Counted from the first letter of the stretch, positions 50,284 to 59,179 are shown. The stretch is DNA of 64,000 nucleotides from Bradyrhizobium sp. 4 (GCF_023100905.1 NZ_CP064686.1:4712001-4776000); one strand, 5' to 3'. Notes: generated by a model from the sequence alone, not told the origin. Made by a program: numbers and translations.

Positions 50284-50871
50284 TTATTCGGCAACCGCCT
50301 CGGCGTCGCCACCGATACGGCGGGACTGGAGGGTGGACACCTTGATGTTGCGGCGGGCAGCGACCGAGCGCGGCGAATCCTGATGCTTCAGCGCATCGAA
50401 GGTCGCGCGAACCATGTTGTACGGGTTCGACGAACCGATCGACTTCGCAACCACGTCCTGGACGCCGAGCGTCTCGAACACGGCGCGCATCGGACCGCCG
50501 GCGATGATCCCGGTACCGGCCGGAGCGGCGCGCAGGTAAACACGGCCCGCGCCATGACGGCCGGCGATATCGTGATGCAGCGTGCGGCCCTCGCGCAACG
50601 ACACGCGGGTCAGGTTGCGCTTGGCGGATTCGGTTGCCTTGCGGATCGCCTCAGGCACTTCGCGCGCCTTGCCGTGACCGAAGCCGGCGCGGCCCTTCTG
50701 GTCGCCGATCACGACCAGCGCTGCGAAACCGAAGCGCTTGCCACCCTTGACGACTTTGGCGACGCGATTGATGTGGACGAGCTTGTCGACGAACTCGCTG
50801 TCGCGCTCTTCCCTGCGTTCACGTCCGCCGCCGCGTTGATCGCGTCCACCACGTTGTTCGCGTTCTGCCAT
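50284..50871 (-). CDS. rpsE: 30S ribosomal protein S5
   Basis: A 195-residue S5. An Arg/Gly/Glu-rich N-terminal extension (about 1-25) precedes the dsRNA-binding domain with AKVVKGGKRFGF. A second domain with GTGIIAGGPMRAVFETLG follows. It contributes to translational accuracy and to spectinomycin response near its loop KRFGF. It follows rplR and overlaps nothing. Length is slightly longer than E. coli from the extension. Confidence 0.98.
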   Translation of the reverse strand: MAEREQRGGRDQRGGGRERREERDSEFVDKLVHINRVAKVVKGGKRFGFAALVVIGDQKGRAGFGHGKAREVPEAIRKATESAKRNLTRVSLREGRTLHHDIAGRHGAGRVYLRAAPAGTGIIAGGPMRAVFETLGVQDVVAKSIGSSNPYNMVRATFDALKHQDSPRSVAARRNIKVSTLQSRRIGGDAEAVAE

Positions 50872-50918
50872 GGTTTTTCCAGTCCTTCAGAGGCTTACGC
50901 CTCAATCCTCAAATTCTG

Positions 50919-51281
50919 TTAGAAGCTCAGCCCGCTCTCACGCGCCGCGTCGGCAAGAGCCTTGACGCGCCCGTGATAGAGATAGCTGCCGCGATCGAAC
51001 ACGACTTCCTTGACACCCTTCTCGGCGGCGCGCTCGGCCAGCAGCTTGCCGACCGCCTTCGCCGCATCGATGTCGGCGCCGGTCTTGCCGCCATCGCGCA
51101 TCGACTTCTCGAGCGACGAGGCAGAGGCCAGCGTCTCGCCCTTCAGGTCGTCGATGACCTGGGCGTAGATGTGCTTGGACGAGCGGAACACCGACAGGCG
51201 CGGACGGCCGCCACCCGAGCGGCGCAGCTTCAGACGTACACTGCGCTTGCGCCGGGCATTCGTAACCTTGGCTTTCGACAT
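50919..51281 (-). CDS. rplR: 50S ribosomal protein L18
   Basis: A 120-residue L18 that binds 5S rRNA. It has RLSVFRSSKHIYAQVIDD, the conserved RNA-binding start, and VFDRGSYLYHGRVKALADAA near the end. The basic N-terminus is RRKRSVRLKLRRSG. It lies between rplF and rpsE. Confidence 0.98.
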   Translation of the reverse strand: MSKAKVTNARRKRSVRLKLRRSGGGRPRLSVFRSSKHIYAQVIDDLKGETLASASSLEKSMRDGGKTGADIDAAKAVGKLLAERAAEKGVKEVVFDRGSYLYHGRVKALADAARESGLSF

Positions 51282-51292
51282 GACCGGCTCCG

Positions 51293-51826
51293 TTACTTCT
51301 TCTTGCCTTCCTTGCGGAAGATGAATTCGCCAACATACTTCACGCCCTTGCCCTTGTAGGGCTCCGGCGGACGATAGGAGCGAATCTCGGCGGCGACCTG
51401 GCCGACGCGCTGAATGTCGCTGCCGGTCACCGTGATCTCGGTCGGCTTCGGCACGGTGATCGTGATCCCTTCCGGGATCGCGTAGACCACATCGTGGCTG
51501 TAGCCGAGCGCGAGCTGCAGGTTCTTGCCCTGCAGCGCGGCGCGGTAACCGACGCCGGTGATTTCGAGCTTCTTCTCGAAACCCTTGGTGACGCCTTCGA
51601 CCAGATTCGCGACCTGGGCGCGAGCGGTCCCGTAAAGGGCCCGCGCGCGGTTGGTCTCGACCCGCGGGTTCACCTTGACCTGGCCGTTGTCGAGCTTCAC
51701 CTCGACGTCGCTATGGACGACGAACTGAAGCTGGCCCTTCGGCCCCTTCATCTTGACGGTCTGCCCGTCGACGGTCGCGGTCACACCCGACGGCACCGCT
51801 ACCGGCCTTTTGCCAACACGTGACAT
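51293..51826 (-). CDS. rplF: 50S ribosomal protein L6
   Basis: A 177-residue L6 with two similar domains. It starts MSRVGKRPVAVPSGVTA. VKMKGPKGQL is in the first domain and PPEPYKGKGVKY in the second, which contacts the sarcin-ricin region of 23S rRNA. It is between rpsH and rplR. Confidence 0.98.
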   Translation of the reverse strand: MSRVGKRPVAVPSGVTATVDGQTVKMKGPKGQLQFVVHSDVEVKLDNGQVKVNPRVETNRARALYGTARAQVANLVEGVTKGFEKKLEITGVGYRAALQGKNLQLALGYSHDVVYAIPEGITITVPKPTEITVTGSDIQRVGQVAAEIRSYRPPEPYKGKGVKYVGEFIFRKEGKKK

Positions 51827-51842
51827 GGATCAAAAATCCTTC

Positions 51843-52241
51843 TCAGAACACCGTGAAGAGAACTTCGCCGCCCACGTTCGCTTCACGCGCACTGTGGTCA
51901 GCCATGATTCCCTTCGGTGTCGACAACACCGAAATGCCGAGTCCGTTATTGACCCGCGGCAGGTTCTTCACCGAAGCGTAAACGCGACGCCCGGGTTTGG
52001 AGACACGCTCGATCTCGCGGATAACGGGCTCGCCGTCGAAATACTTCAGCTCGATCTCGATCTCGCTGCGGCCCGAGGAGTGCTCGAGCGTGGCGTAACC
52101 GCGGATGTAACCTTCGCTCTTCAGCACCTCGAGCACGTTCTCGCGCATCTTCGAGCCAGGCGTGGAGACCTTGTTCTTGGAGCGCATCTGCGCGTTGCGG
52201 ATGCGGGTGATCAGATCGCTGATTGGATCGTGCGTAGACAT
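51843..52241 (-). CDS. rpsH: 30S ribosomal protein S8
   Basis: A 132-residue S8. DPISDLITRIRNAQMRSK opens it, and NGLGISVLSTPKGIMADHSA closes the conserved part, which binds helix 21 of 16S rRNA. In E. coli S8 is the autoregulator of the spc operon; whether that holds here is not visible. Confidence 0.98.
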   Translation of the reverse strand: MSTHDPISDLITRIRNAQMRSKNKVSTPGSKMRENVLEVLKSEGYIRGYATLEHSSGRSEIEIELKYFDGEPVIREIERVSKPGRRVYASVKNLPRVNNGLGISVLSTPKGIMADHSAREANVGGEVLFTVF

Positions 52242-52255
52242 CTAAACGACCCTCC

Positions 52256-52561
52256 TTACCAGCTGGACTTCACGAGGCCCGGGACCATGCCCTTGGAGCC
52301 AAGGTCCCGCATTGCGATGCGGGACAGTTTGGTCAAGCGATAGTTCGAGCGCGAACGGCCCGACAGCTCGCAACGCAGACGGATGCGGGTCGCCGACGAG
52401 TTGCGCGGCATTTCCGCCAGCTTCAGGGTCGCGGCGAACCGCTCCTCCATCGGCAACGTCTTGTCGGCGATGATCGCCTTCAACCGCTCGCGCTTCGGAG
52501 CGGCGTTCTTCGTCATCCGCTTGCGCCGGTTGTTCTTCTCGATTGAACTCTTCTTTGCCAT
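52256..52561 (-). CDS. rpsN: 30S ribosomal protein S14, zinc-independent form
   Basis: A 101-residue S14. It is the long form without the CxxC...CxxC zinc site of short S14: only one Cys, in RLRCELSGRSRSNYR, is present. MAKKSSIEKNNRRKRM opens it, and FRLTKLSRIAMRDLGSKG-type sequence is near the end. It is in its normal place between rplE and rpsH. Confidence 0.97.
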   Translation of the reverse strand: MAKKSSIEKNNRRKRMTKNAAPKRERLKAIIADKTLPMEERFAATLKLAEMPRNSSATRIRLRCELSGRSRSNYRLTKLSRIAMRDLGSKGMVPGLVKSSW

Positions 52562-52607
52562 GTTTGGCTCCTGGGTATCCGCGTTTGAGAGGCTTTAGGT
52601 CAGCGTC

Positions 52608-53165
52608 TCACTGCCGGAACGGGAAATTGAAAGCGGTCAACAAGGCCCTCGCCTCGTCGTCGGTCTTGGCCGTGGTGCAGACGGTGATGTCCATACCGCG
52701 GGATTCCGTGACCTTGTCGAAGTCGATCTCGGGGAAAATGATGTGTTCCTTGAGGCCGAGCGAGTAGTTGCCGCGGCCATCGAAGCTCTTCGGGTTCAAG
52801 CCGCGGAAGTCGCGGACGCGCGGCAGCGCGACCGTCACCAGGCGATCGATGAACTCGTACATGCGGGCCTTGCGCAGCGTGACCTTGCAGCCGATCGGCT
52901 GGTTCTCACGCAACTTGAAGGTCGCGATCGCGATCCGCGAATATGTCACGATCGCCTTCTGGCCGGCGATCTGGGTCAATTCCGCAGCGGCGTTCTCGGC
53001 CTTCTTGCGGTCGTTGACGGAATCGCCAACGCCCATGTTCAGCACGACCTTGTCCAGGCGCGGAACCTGCATGACGTTCTCATAACCGAACTTCTCGGTC
53101 ATTTCCGTCCGGATCTTCGCGTCGTATTCCGCGCGCAGGCGCGGCGTGTAAGCGGCCTCAGCCAT
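52608..53165 (-). CDS. rplE: 50S ribosomal protein L5
   Basis: A 185-residue L5 that binds 5S rRNA and contacts P-site tRNA. YTPRLRAEYDAKIRTEMTEK opens it; VVLNMGVGDSVNDRKKAE and GQKAIVTYSRIAIATFKLRE follow. The ATG at 53165 overlaps the end of rplX by eight bases, which rules out the longer frame upstream. Length is normal. Confidence 0.98.
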   Translation of the reverse strand: MAEAAYTPRLRAEYDAKIRTEMTEKFGYENVMQVPRLDKVVLNMGVGDSVNDRKKAENAAAELTQIAGQKAIVTYSRIAIATFKLRENQPIGCKVTLRKARMYEFIDRLVTVALPRVRDFRGLNPKSFDGRGNYSLGLKEHIIFPEIDFDKVTESRGMDITVCTTAKTDDEARALLTAFNFPFRQ

Positions 53166-53472
53166 CGATCTCAGCTCCCGAGCTCTTGGCGATGCGGACC
53201 TTCTTGCCGTCCGCCAGAATCTTGAATCCGACGCGGGTCGGCTTCCCGTCCTTGCCGACATACGCGATGTTGGACAGTTGGATCGGCGACTCTTTCGAGA
53301 TGATGCCGCCCTCCTGGGCCTGCGTCTGCTTCTGGTGACGCTTGACCATGTTGATGCCGCGCACCAGCGCCGTACCGGCGTCGGGACGCACTTCGAACAC
53401 CTCGCCGGTGCGGCCCTTGTCGCGGCCGGTCAGCACGACGACCTTGTCGCCCTTGCGGATCTTCGCAGCCAT
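53158..53472 (-). CDS. rplX: 50S ribosomal protein L24
   Basis: A 104-residue L24 with a KOW motif at the N-terminus (IRKGDKVVVLTGRDKGRTG). It starts large-subunit assembly by binding the 5' end of 23S rRNA. GINMVKRHQKQTQAQEGG follows. Its start overlaps the rplN stop by one base and its end overlaps rplE by eight. Confidence 0.98.
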   Translation of the reverse strand: MAAKIRKGDKVVVLTGRDKGRTGEVFEVRPDAGTALVRGINMVKRHQKQTQAQEGGIISKESPIQLSNIAYVGKDGKPTRVGFKILADGKKVRIAKSSGAEIDG

Positions 53473-53840
53473 CACAGCACCTCCGGCGCGAGCGAGATGA
53501 TCTTCATGTGGTTCTTGGCGCGCAGCTCGCGCGGCACGGGCCCGAAGATACGGGTACCGACCGGCTCGGACTGATTGTTGATCAGAACGGCGGCGTTGCG
53601 GTCGAAGCGGATGACCGAACCGTCGGCGCGGCGGATGTCCTTGCGGACGCGCACCACGACGGCCTTCATCACATCGCCCTTCTTCACCTTGCCACGCGGA
53701 ATCGCTTCCTTGATCGAGACAACGATGATGTCGCCGATCGTGGCGTAGCGGCGCTTGGAGCCCCCGAGCACCTTGATACACATGACACGGCGTGCGCCAG
53801 AATTATCGGCCACGTCGAGGTTGGTCTGCATCTGAATCAT
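53472..53840 (-). CDS. rplN: 50S ribosomal protein L14
   Basis: A 122-residue L14, the invariant length. MIQMQTNLDVADNSGARRVM opens it. The five-strand barrel includes VRVRKDIRRADGSVIRFDRN. It lies at the subunit interface. The start at 53840 is fixed by this opening; the in-frame codons upstream are non-coding. Confidence 0.98.
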   Translation of the reverse strand: MIQMQTNLDVADNSGARRVMCIKVLGGSKRRYATIGDIIVVSIKEAIPRGKVKKGDVMKAVVVRVRKDIRRADGSVIRFDRNAAVLINNQSEPVGTRIFGPVPRELRAKNHMKIISLAPEVL

Positions 53841-53923
53841 TGATGCACCTCGTCCTCTTCTCTTTGCGCCAGCCCAGCCGGCGCTCAACATTTACCTGAA
53901 GTCAGTCGGCTAAAGCCAACAGA

Positions 53924-54172
53924 TCAGGCGCTTTTCTTGTGCTCGCCCCGGATCACGACCCAGCGCTTCAACTTCGAAATCGGCTTCGATTCCTCGATCC
54001 ACACCATGTCGCCCGGCTTGAACTCGTTGCTCTCGTCGTGCGCGTGGTAGTTCTTCGAACGGCGGATCGTCTTCTTGTAGATCGGGTGCGTGAAGCGGCG
54101 ATCGACGCGCACCACGATGGTCTTGGCTTGCTTGTCGCTGACGACCACGCCCTGCAAAGTACGTTTCGGCAT
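53924..54172 (-). CDS. rpsQ: 30S ribosomal protein S17
   Basis: An 82-residue S17 with an OB fold: MPKRTLQGVVVSDKQAKTI then HPIYKKTIRRSKNYHAHDE. It binds 16S rRNA helix 11. The start at ATG 54172 is set by the conserved opening. It is between rpmC and rplN. Confidence 0.98.
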   Translation of the reverse strand: MPKRTLQGVVVSDKQAKTIVVRVDRRFTHPIYKKTIRRSKNYHAHDESNEFKPGDMVWIEESKPISKLKRWVVIRGEHKKSA

Positions 54173-54185
54173 CTTCGTAAGCCTC

Positions 54186-54392
54186 TTACTTCTTCTTCGC
54201 GCGCGTCTGCGCGGCGACGGTCTTGATCCGGGCGATGTCACGGCGGGCCTCGCGCAGACGCGAGGTGTTCTCGAGCTGCCCGGTGGCGCGCTGGAAGCGC
54301 AGGTTGAAGCGCTCCTTCTTCAGGTTCAGGATGGCGTCATCCTGCTGATCGGGGCTCAACGCGCGGATGTCTTCGATTTTCATCTGGGCCAT
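54186..54392 (-). CDS. rpmC: 50S ribosomal protein L29
   Basis: A 68-residue L29, a helical hairpin at the tunnel exit. MAQMKIEDIRALSPDQQ opens it and RFNLRFQRATGQLENTSRLR is in the second helix. The ATG at 54392 is favoured over that at 54398 because GGAG lies eight bases upstream rather than two. Confidence 0.95.
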   Translation of the reverse strand: MAQMKIEDIRALSPDQQDDAILNLKKERFNLRFQRATGQLENTSRLREARRDIARIKTVAAQTRAKKK

Positions 54393-54397
54393 GGCCA

Positions 54398-54811
54398 TTA
54401 CTCCGCAATGCGCTCGACGAAGCGCGTCTTGATCGGCAGCTTGGCTGCCGCCAGGGTCAGCGCTTCACGCGCCGTCTGGGTGTTGACGCCGTCGATCTCG
54501 AACAGCACCCGGCCCGGCTTGACGCGCGCGACCCACAATTCCGGCGCGCCCTTGCCGGAGCCCATGCGGACTTCGGCAGGCTTCTTCGACACGGGAACGT
54601 CGGGGAATATGCGGATCCAGACGCGGCCGGCGCGCTTCATGTGGCGGGTCAGCGCGCGGCGAGCGGCTTCGATCTGGCGCGCAGTGACGCGCTCAGGCTC
54701 GGTCGCCTTCAGACCGAACTGGCCGAAGGCCAACGTCGCGCCCGAAGACGCAACGCCGTGGATACGGCCCTTATGCGCCTTCCGGAACTTCGTTTTCTTA
54801 GGTTGCATCAT
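54398..54811 (-). CDS. rplP: 50S ribosomal protein L16
   Basis: A 137-residue L16 near the A site and peptidyl-transferase centre. TKFRKAHKGRIHGVASSGAT opens it after three residues. ARRALTRHMKRAGRVWIRIF and GSGKGAPELWVARVKPGRVL follow, with the Arg often hydroxylated in E. coli in the same region. Length is normal. Confidence 0.98.
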   Translation of the reverse strand: MMQPKKTKFRKAHKGRIHGVASSGATLAFGQFGLKATEPERVTARQIEAARRALTRHMKRAGRVWIRIFPDVPVSKKPAEVRMGSGKGAPELWVARVKPGRVLFEIDGVNTQTAREALTLAAAKLPIKTRFVERIAE

Positions 54812-54843
54812 GGCTTCAAGCCCTCAAATTCTCTGTGCTGGCG

Positions 54844-55566
54844 TCAGGCTGCAGCGTTGTCCCGGCGCTGCCGGCCGCCGCGATCGCCGCCACCAGTCTC
54901 ACCTTCGGCCATTCTCTTGTCCTGGGCCATCGGATCGTGCTCGAGGATCTCGCCCTTGAAGATCCAGACCTTGACACCGCAGGTGCCGAAGGTCGTGAAC
55001 GCGGTCGCGACGCCGTAGTCGATGTCTGCGCGCAGCGTGTGCAGCGGCACGCGACCTTCGCGGTACCACTCCATGCGCGCGATTTCCGCGCCGCCCAGAC
55101 GTCCCGAGCAGTTGATGCGGATGCCTTCCGCGCCGAGACGCATCGCCGACTGCACGGCGCGCTTCATGGCGCGGCGGAACGCCACGCGGCGCTCCAGCTG
55201 CTGCGCGATCGACTCGGCCACCAGCGTCGCATCGAGCTCCGGCTTGCGGATTTCGACGATGTTGATGACGACGTCGGACGCGGTGATGTCCGCGACCTTC
55301 TTGCGCAGCTTGTCGATGTCGGCACCCTTTTTGCCGATCACCACGCCCGGACGAGCCGAGTGGATGGTGACGCGGCACTTCTTGTGCGGACGCTCGATCA
55401 CGATGCGGGCGACGGCCGCCTGCTTGAGCTCCTTGTGCAGGATCTCGCGGATCTTGACGTCCTCGTGCAGCAGCTTGCCGTATTCCTGCTTGCCCGCGTA
55501 CCAGCGGGAATCCCAGGTCCGGTTGATGCCGAGACGCAGACCGATCGGATTGATCTTTTGACCCAT
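54844..55566 (-). CDS. rpsC: 30S ribosomal protein S3
   Basis: A 240-residue S3 at the mRNA entry channel. It has an N-terminal KH domain with the GxxG loop in VVIGKKGADIDKLRKKV, and a C-terminal domain ending in a Gly/Arg/Asn-rich tail (GETGGGDRGGRQRRDN). MGQKINPIGLRLGINRTWDS opens it. It binds mRNA and takes part in helicase activity of the ribosome. Confidence 0.98.
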   Translation of the reverse strand: MGQKINPIGLRLGINRTWDSRWYAGKQEYGKLLHEDVKIREILHKELKQAAVARIVIERPHKKCRVTIHSARPGVVIGKKGADIDKLRKKVADITASDVVINIVEIRKPELDATLVAESIAQQLERRVAFRRAMKRAVQSAMRLGAEGIRINCSGRLGGAEIARMEWYREGRVPLHTLRADIDYGVATAFTTFGTCGVKVWIFKGEILEHDPMAQDKRMAEGETGGGDRGGRQRRDNAAA

Positions 55567-55584
55567 CGTGTTCTCCTGCGTCCC

Positions 55585-55971
55585 TTAAGCCGCTGCTGCG
55601 GCTTCGACCTGACGAACGATGATCGTCAGCTGTGAAAATGGTTTGTAGACACGGCCCGAACGGCCACGACCGCGGGCGGCAAAGCGCTTCATCACGAGGC
55701 CGTTGCCGACGAAGGCCTGCGCCACGACGAGATCGTCGACGTCGAGGTCGTGGTTGTTCTCGGCGTTGGCAATAGCCGATTCCAGGCACTTCTTCACGTC
55801 AACCGCGATCCGCTTGCGCGAAAACTGCAGGTCGGCGAGCGCAGCAGCCGCCTTCCGGCCGCGAATGAGCTGGGCGACCAGGTTGAGCTTCTGCGGGCTC
55901 ACCCGCAGCATCCGGGCGACCGCCTTGGCCTCGTTCTCGGCGAGGCTCCGTTCGCGCTTAGGTTTGCTCAT
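55585..55971 (-). CDS. rplV: 50S ribosomal protein L22
   Basis: A 128-residue L22 lining the exit tunnel. VAQLIRGRKAAAALADLQFS is near the start and the extended hairpin includes FAARGRGRSGRVYKPFSQL. This hairpin reaches the macrolide-binding area of the tunnel. Order rpsS-rplV-rpsC is normal. Confidence 0.98.
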   Translation of the reverse strand: MSKPKRERSLAENEAKAVARMLRVSPQKLNLVAQLIRGRKAAAALADLQFSRKRIAVDVKKCLESAIANAENNHDLDVDDLVVAQAFVGNGLVMKRFAARGRGRSGRVYKPFSQLTIIVRQVEAAAAA

Positions 55972-55981
55972 CGTTTAATCC

Positions 55982-56260
55982 TCAAGCCTTCTTGGCTTTC
56001 TTGTCCCCGGAGTGGCCATGGAAGGTCCGGGTCGGAGAGAACTCGCCGAACTTGTGACCGACCATTTCCTCGTTGACGGCCACCGGCACGTGCTTCTGAC
56101 CGTTGTAGACGCCGAAAGTCAGACCGACGAACTGCGGCAGGATCGTCGAGCGACGGCTCCAGATCTTGATGACGTCGTGACGGCCGGACGAGCGCGCGGC
56201 ATCTGCCTTCTTGAGCAGAGAACCCTCGACGAACGGGCCTTTCCAGACTGAACGAACCAT
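55982..56260 (-). CDS. rpsS: 30S ribosomal protein S19
   Basis: A 92-residue S19 of the 30S head. RSVWKGPFVEGSLLKKADAA opens it and EFSPTRTFHGHSGDKKAKKA closes it. It makes the bridge with S13. It is twelve bases downstream of rplB. Confidence 0.98.
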   Translation of the reverse strand: MVRSVWKGPFVEGSLLKKADAARSSGRHDVIKIWSRRSTILPQFVGLTFGVYNGQKHVPVAVNEEMVGHKFGEFSPTRTFHGHSGDKKAKKA

Positions 56261-56272
56261 GTCCGGCGTTCC

Positions 56273-57106
56273 TTACTTCTTCCGCTTGTGGCGGCTTAGG
56301 AGAATGAATTTGTTGGTCGACTTGTTGGAGCGGGTCTTCTTGCCCTTGGTCGGCTTGCCCCACGGAGTAACCGGGTGGCGGCCGCCCGAGGTACGACCTT
56401 CACCACCGCCGTGCGGATGGTCGATCGGGTTCATCGAGACGCCGCGGTTATGCGGCTTGCGGCCCAGCCAACGGTTGCGGCCGGCCTTGCCGATCGACGT
56501 GTTCATGTGATCCGGGTTCGACACCGCGCCAATCGTGGCGCGGCAACGGCCATGCACCAGGCGCTGTTCACCCGAGTTCAGGCGGACGATCACGTAGTCC
56601 TGGTCGCGACCGACGAGCTGGGCGTAGGTGCCAGCGGAACGGGCGAGCTGGCCGCCCTTCCCGATCTTGACCTCGATGTTGTGGATGATCGTGCCGACCG
56701 GCATGTTGCCGAGCGGCATGACATTGCCCGGCTTCACGTCGACGTAGTTGCCGGCGACGACGGAATCACCGACGGCCAGGCGCTGCGGCGCCAGGATATA
56801 GGCCTGGGTGCCGTCTTCGTACTTGACCAGCGCGATGAACGCGGTGCGGTTCGGATCATATTCCAACCGCTCGACCGTCGCGGGCGCATCGACCTTGTCG
56901 CGCTTGAAATCGACGGTACGCAACGTCCGCTTATGACCGCCGCCGCGGAAGCGCACCGTGATGCGACCGGTGTTGTTGCGGCCGCCAGAGGAGTGCTTGC
57001 CTTCGGTGAGCGCCTTGACCGGCTTGCCCTTGTAGAGGGCCGAACGATCGACCATGACCAGCTGGCGCTGGCCCGGCGTCGTGGGATTGAATGTCTTCAG
57101 TGCCAT
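56273..57106 (-). CDS. rplB: 50S ribosomal protein L2
   Basis: A 277-residue L2, near the peptidyl-transferase centre. MALKTFNPTTPGQRQLVMVD opens it. The conserved histidine region is in GVSMNPIDHPHGGGEGRTSG. The last residues RHKRKK are basic. It is among the most conserved proteins and shows no oddity. Confidence 0.98.
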   Translation of the reverse strand: MALKTFNPTTPGQRQLVMVDRSALYKGKPVKALTEGKHSSGGRNNTGRITVRFRGGGHKRTLRTVDFKRDKVDAPATVERLEYDPNRTAFIALVKYEDGTQAYILAPQRLAVGDSVVAGNYVDVKPGNVMPLGNMPVGTIIHNIEVKIGKGGQLARSAGTYAQLVGRDQDYVIVRLNSGEQRLVHGRCRATIGAVSNPDHMNTSIGKAGRNRWLGRKPHNRGVSMNPIDHPHGGGEGRTSGGRHPVTPWGKPTKGKKTRSNKSTNKFILLSRHKRKK

Positions 57107-57118
57107 CGTCGTACGACC

Positions 57119-57421
57119 TTACAGACCGGTGGTCACGTCGATCCGGTGACCCTCTTCGAGAGTCACGATCGCGCGCTTGGAGTTCGACTGCGAGCCGAGG
57201 TTGCCGCGGAAGATCTTGGTCTTGCCCTTGCGGACCAGCGTGTTGACACTCTTGACCTTGACGTCGAACAGCTTCTCGATCGCTTCCTTGATCTGCGGCT
57301 TGGTCGCCTTCGCGGCCACCTTGAACAGCACCTTGTTGTGCTCCGAGGCGATCGTGGCCTTCTCGGTCACGACCGGCGACAGGATCACGTCGTAGTGGCG
57401 AGGCTCGATGTTCTTCGTCAT
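57119..57421 (-). CDS. rplW: 50S ribosomal protein L23
   Basis: A 100-residue L23 at the tunnel exit, where trigger factor and SRP dock. EPRHYDVILSPVVTEKATIA opens it, and VNTLVRKGKTKIFRGNLG carries the loop. It overlaps rplD by four bases. Confidence 0.98.
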   Translation of the reverse strand: MTKNIEPRHYDVILSPVVTEKATIASEHNKVLFKVAAKATKPQIKEAIEKLFDVKVKSVNTLVRKGKTKIFRGNLGSQSNSKRAIVTLEEGHRIDVTTGL

Positions 57422-58038
57422 TTGAAGCGCGCCTCCAGCGCATCGATGGCGGCCTTGGTCAGAACAAGTTTCCGACGGCGCAGGATGTCATAGACGTTGA
57501 TGCCCTGGATCGGCAGCACGTCCATGTTCGGGATGTTGCGGGCTGCAGCGGCGAAGCCATTGTTGAGCTCGGCGCCGTCGATGATCAGCGCGTTGGTCAA
57601 ACCCAGACCGGAGAAATGACCGAGCAGCGCCTTGGTCTTGGCGGCTTCCAGCGCGGCCTTGTCGATCACGATGAGATCGCCGTCCTTGGCCTTGGCCGAG
57701 AGCGCATGCTTGAGCGCGAGCGCACGGACCTTCTTCGGCAGGTCGGTGGCGTGCGAACGCACCACCGGACCGAAGGCACGGCCACCGCCGCGGAACTGCG
57801 GCACGCGAGCCGAGCCGTGACGAGCACCACCGGTGCCCTTCTGCTTGTACATCTTCTTGCCGGTGCGCCAGATCTCGGCGCGGCCCTTGGCCTTGTGCGT
57901 GCCGGCCTGGCGCTTGTTGAGCTGCCACTGCACGCAACGTGCAATGATGTCCTGGCGCGGCTCGAGGCCGAAAATGGTGTCGGAAAGCTGGACCGAGCCG
58001 GCTTCCTTACCTTCGAGGGTGGTGACCTTCAATTCCAT
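57418..58038 (-). CDS. rplD: 50S ribosomal protein L4
   Basis: A 206-residue L4 with a tunnel loop rich in basic residues (GTGGARHGSARVPQFRGGGR). MELKVTTLEGKEAGSVQLSD opens it. In E. coli L4 represses its own S10 operon; here only the gene is seen. The ATG 58038 is set because the upstream codons lie in the tail of rplC. Confidence 0.98.
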   Translation of the reverse strand: MELKVTTLEGKEAGSVQLSDTIFGLEPRQDIIARCVQWQLNKRQAGTHKAKGRAEIWRTGKKMYKQKGTGGARHGSARVPQFRGGGRAFGPVVRSHATDLPKKVRALALKHALSAKAKDGDLIVIDKAALEAAKTKALLGHFSGLGLTNALIIDGAELNNGFAAAARNIPNMDVLPIQGINVYDILRRRKLVLTKAAIDALEARFK

Positions 58039-58039
58039 C

Positions 58040-58753
58040 TCACGCCTCCTGCGCAGCCGGAGCAGCGTCCGCTTCGCCAGCAACCTTGAACTTGCCGGGC
58101 TTCGGAGCTTCCTTAGGCAGCGGCTTCTTGACGGCGTCGCGCACGCGGATCCAGCCGCCCTTGGAACCGGGAACGGCGCCTTCGACGAGGATCAGGCCGC
58201 GCTCGACATCGAGCTGAACGACCCGAAGGTTGAGCGTGGTGATGCGATCGACGCCCATGTGACCGGGCATCTTCTTGTTCTTCCAGGTCTTGCCCGGGTC
58301 CTGACGGCCACCGGTCGAACCGATCGAACGGTGCGAGACCGAGACGCCGTGGGTGGCGCGCAGACCGCCGAAGTTCCAGCGCTTCATGCCGCCGGCAAAA
58401 CCCTTACCGACCGAAGTACCGGTGACGTCGACGAACTGACCGACGACAAAGTGGTCGGCCAGGATCTCGGCACCGACGGGGATCATCTGATCCGCGGAGA
58501 CGCGGAATTCCTCGACCTGCCGCTTCGGCTCGACCTTGGCGACCGCGAACTGGCCGCGCTCCGCCTTGGGCATGTACACGGTCTTGCGGCTGCCAGAACC
58601 AAGCTGGAGCGCGACATAACCGTTTTTCTCTTCGGTGCGGTGGCCTACGACCTGGCAATTGCCGAGCTTCAGCACGGTCACGGGGATATGTTCGCCGGCC
58701 TCTGTAAAGACCCGCGTCATCCCGACCTTTTGTGCGATCACTCCGGAGCGCAT
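58040..58753 (-). CDS. rplC: 50S ribosomal protein L3
   Basis: A 237-residue L3, which nucleates 50S assembly. MRSGVIAQKVGMTRVFTEAG opens it. GKGFAGGMKRWNFGGLRATHG lies in the middle, and STGGRQDPGKTWKNKKMPGH carries the methylation-prone Gln region of PrmB targets. An Ala/Pro-rich tail extends the C-terminus (about 215-237). Confidence 0.98.
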   Translation of the reverse strand: MRSGVIAQKVGMTRVFTEAGEHIPVTVLKLGNCQVVGHRTEEKNGYVALQLGSGSRKTVYMPKAERGQFAVAKVEPKRQVEEFRVSADQMIPVGAEILADHFVVGQFVDVTGTSVGKGFAGGMKRWNFGGLRATHGVSVSHRSIGSTGGRQDPGKTWKNKKMPGHMGVDRITTLNLRVVQLDVERGLILVEGAVPGSKGGWIRVRDAVKKPLPKEAPKPGKFKVAGEADAAPAAQEA

Positions 58754-58806
58754 CGGCGTGCTTCCTGTTCTTTCTGTCCGCTAGTGGCGAACGTGATCCA
58801 AAAATC

Positions 58807-59115
58807 TTAGAGCTTGATCTCGACGTCGACACCGGCGGCCAAGTCGAGCTTCATCAAAGCATCGACGGTCTGCGGGGTCGGATCGACGATGTCGAGCAGG
58901 CGCTTGTGAGTGCGCATCTCGAACTGCTCGCGGCTCTTCTTGTCCACGTGCGGCGAACGGTTGACGGTGAACTTCTCGATGCGGGTGGGCAGCGGAATGG
59001 GTCCGCGAACCTGTGCGCCGGTGCGCTTCGCCGTGTTCACGATCTCGCGGGTCGACGTATCGAGGATACGATGGTCGAATGCCTTGAGACGGATACGAAT
59101 GTTTTGGCCGTTCAT
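58807..59115 (-). CDS. rpsJ: 30S ribosomal protein S10
   Basis: A 102-residue S10. [20 protein letters not shown] opens it, and [20 protein letters not shown] is the conserved loop. It is the first gene of the S10 group and also has the NusE role in antitermination. A hairpin lies upstream between it and tuf. Confidence 0.98.
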
Positions 59116-59148
59116 TGCCGTGGTCTTTCTTCAGTGGGGTGGCGAATA

Positions 59149-59179
59149 GCGAATAGCGAATGTCACATTCGCTATTCGC
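59149..59179. other. Perfect hairpin between tuf and rpsJ
   Basis: A 14-base stem (59149-59162 with 59166-59179, GCGAATAGCGAATG) closes on a TCA loop. The GCGAATA unit is also repeated just outside at 59142-59148. It lies 19-49 bases after the tuf stop on the minus strand. No U tract follows, so attenuation or mRNA processing is possible. Confidence 0.75.
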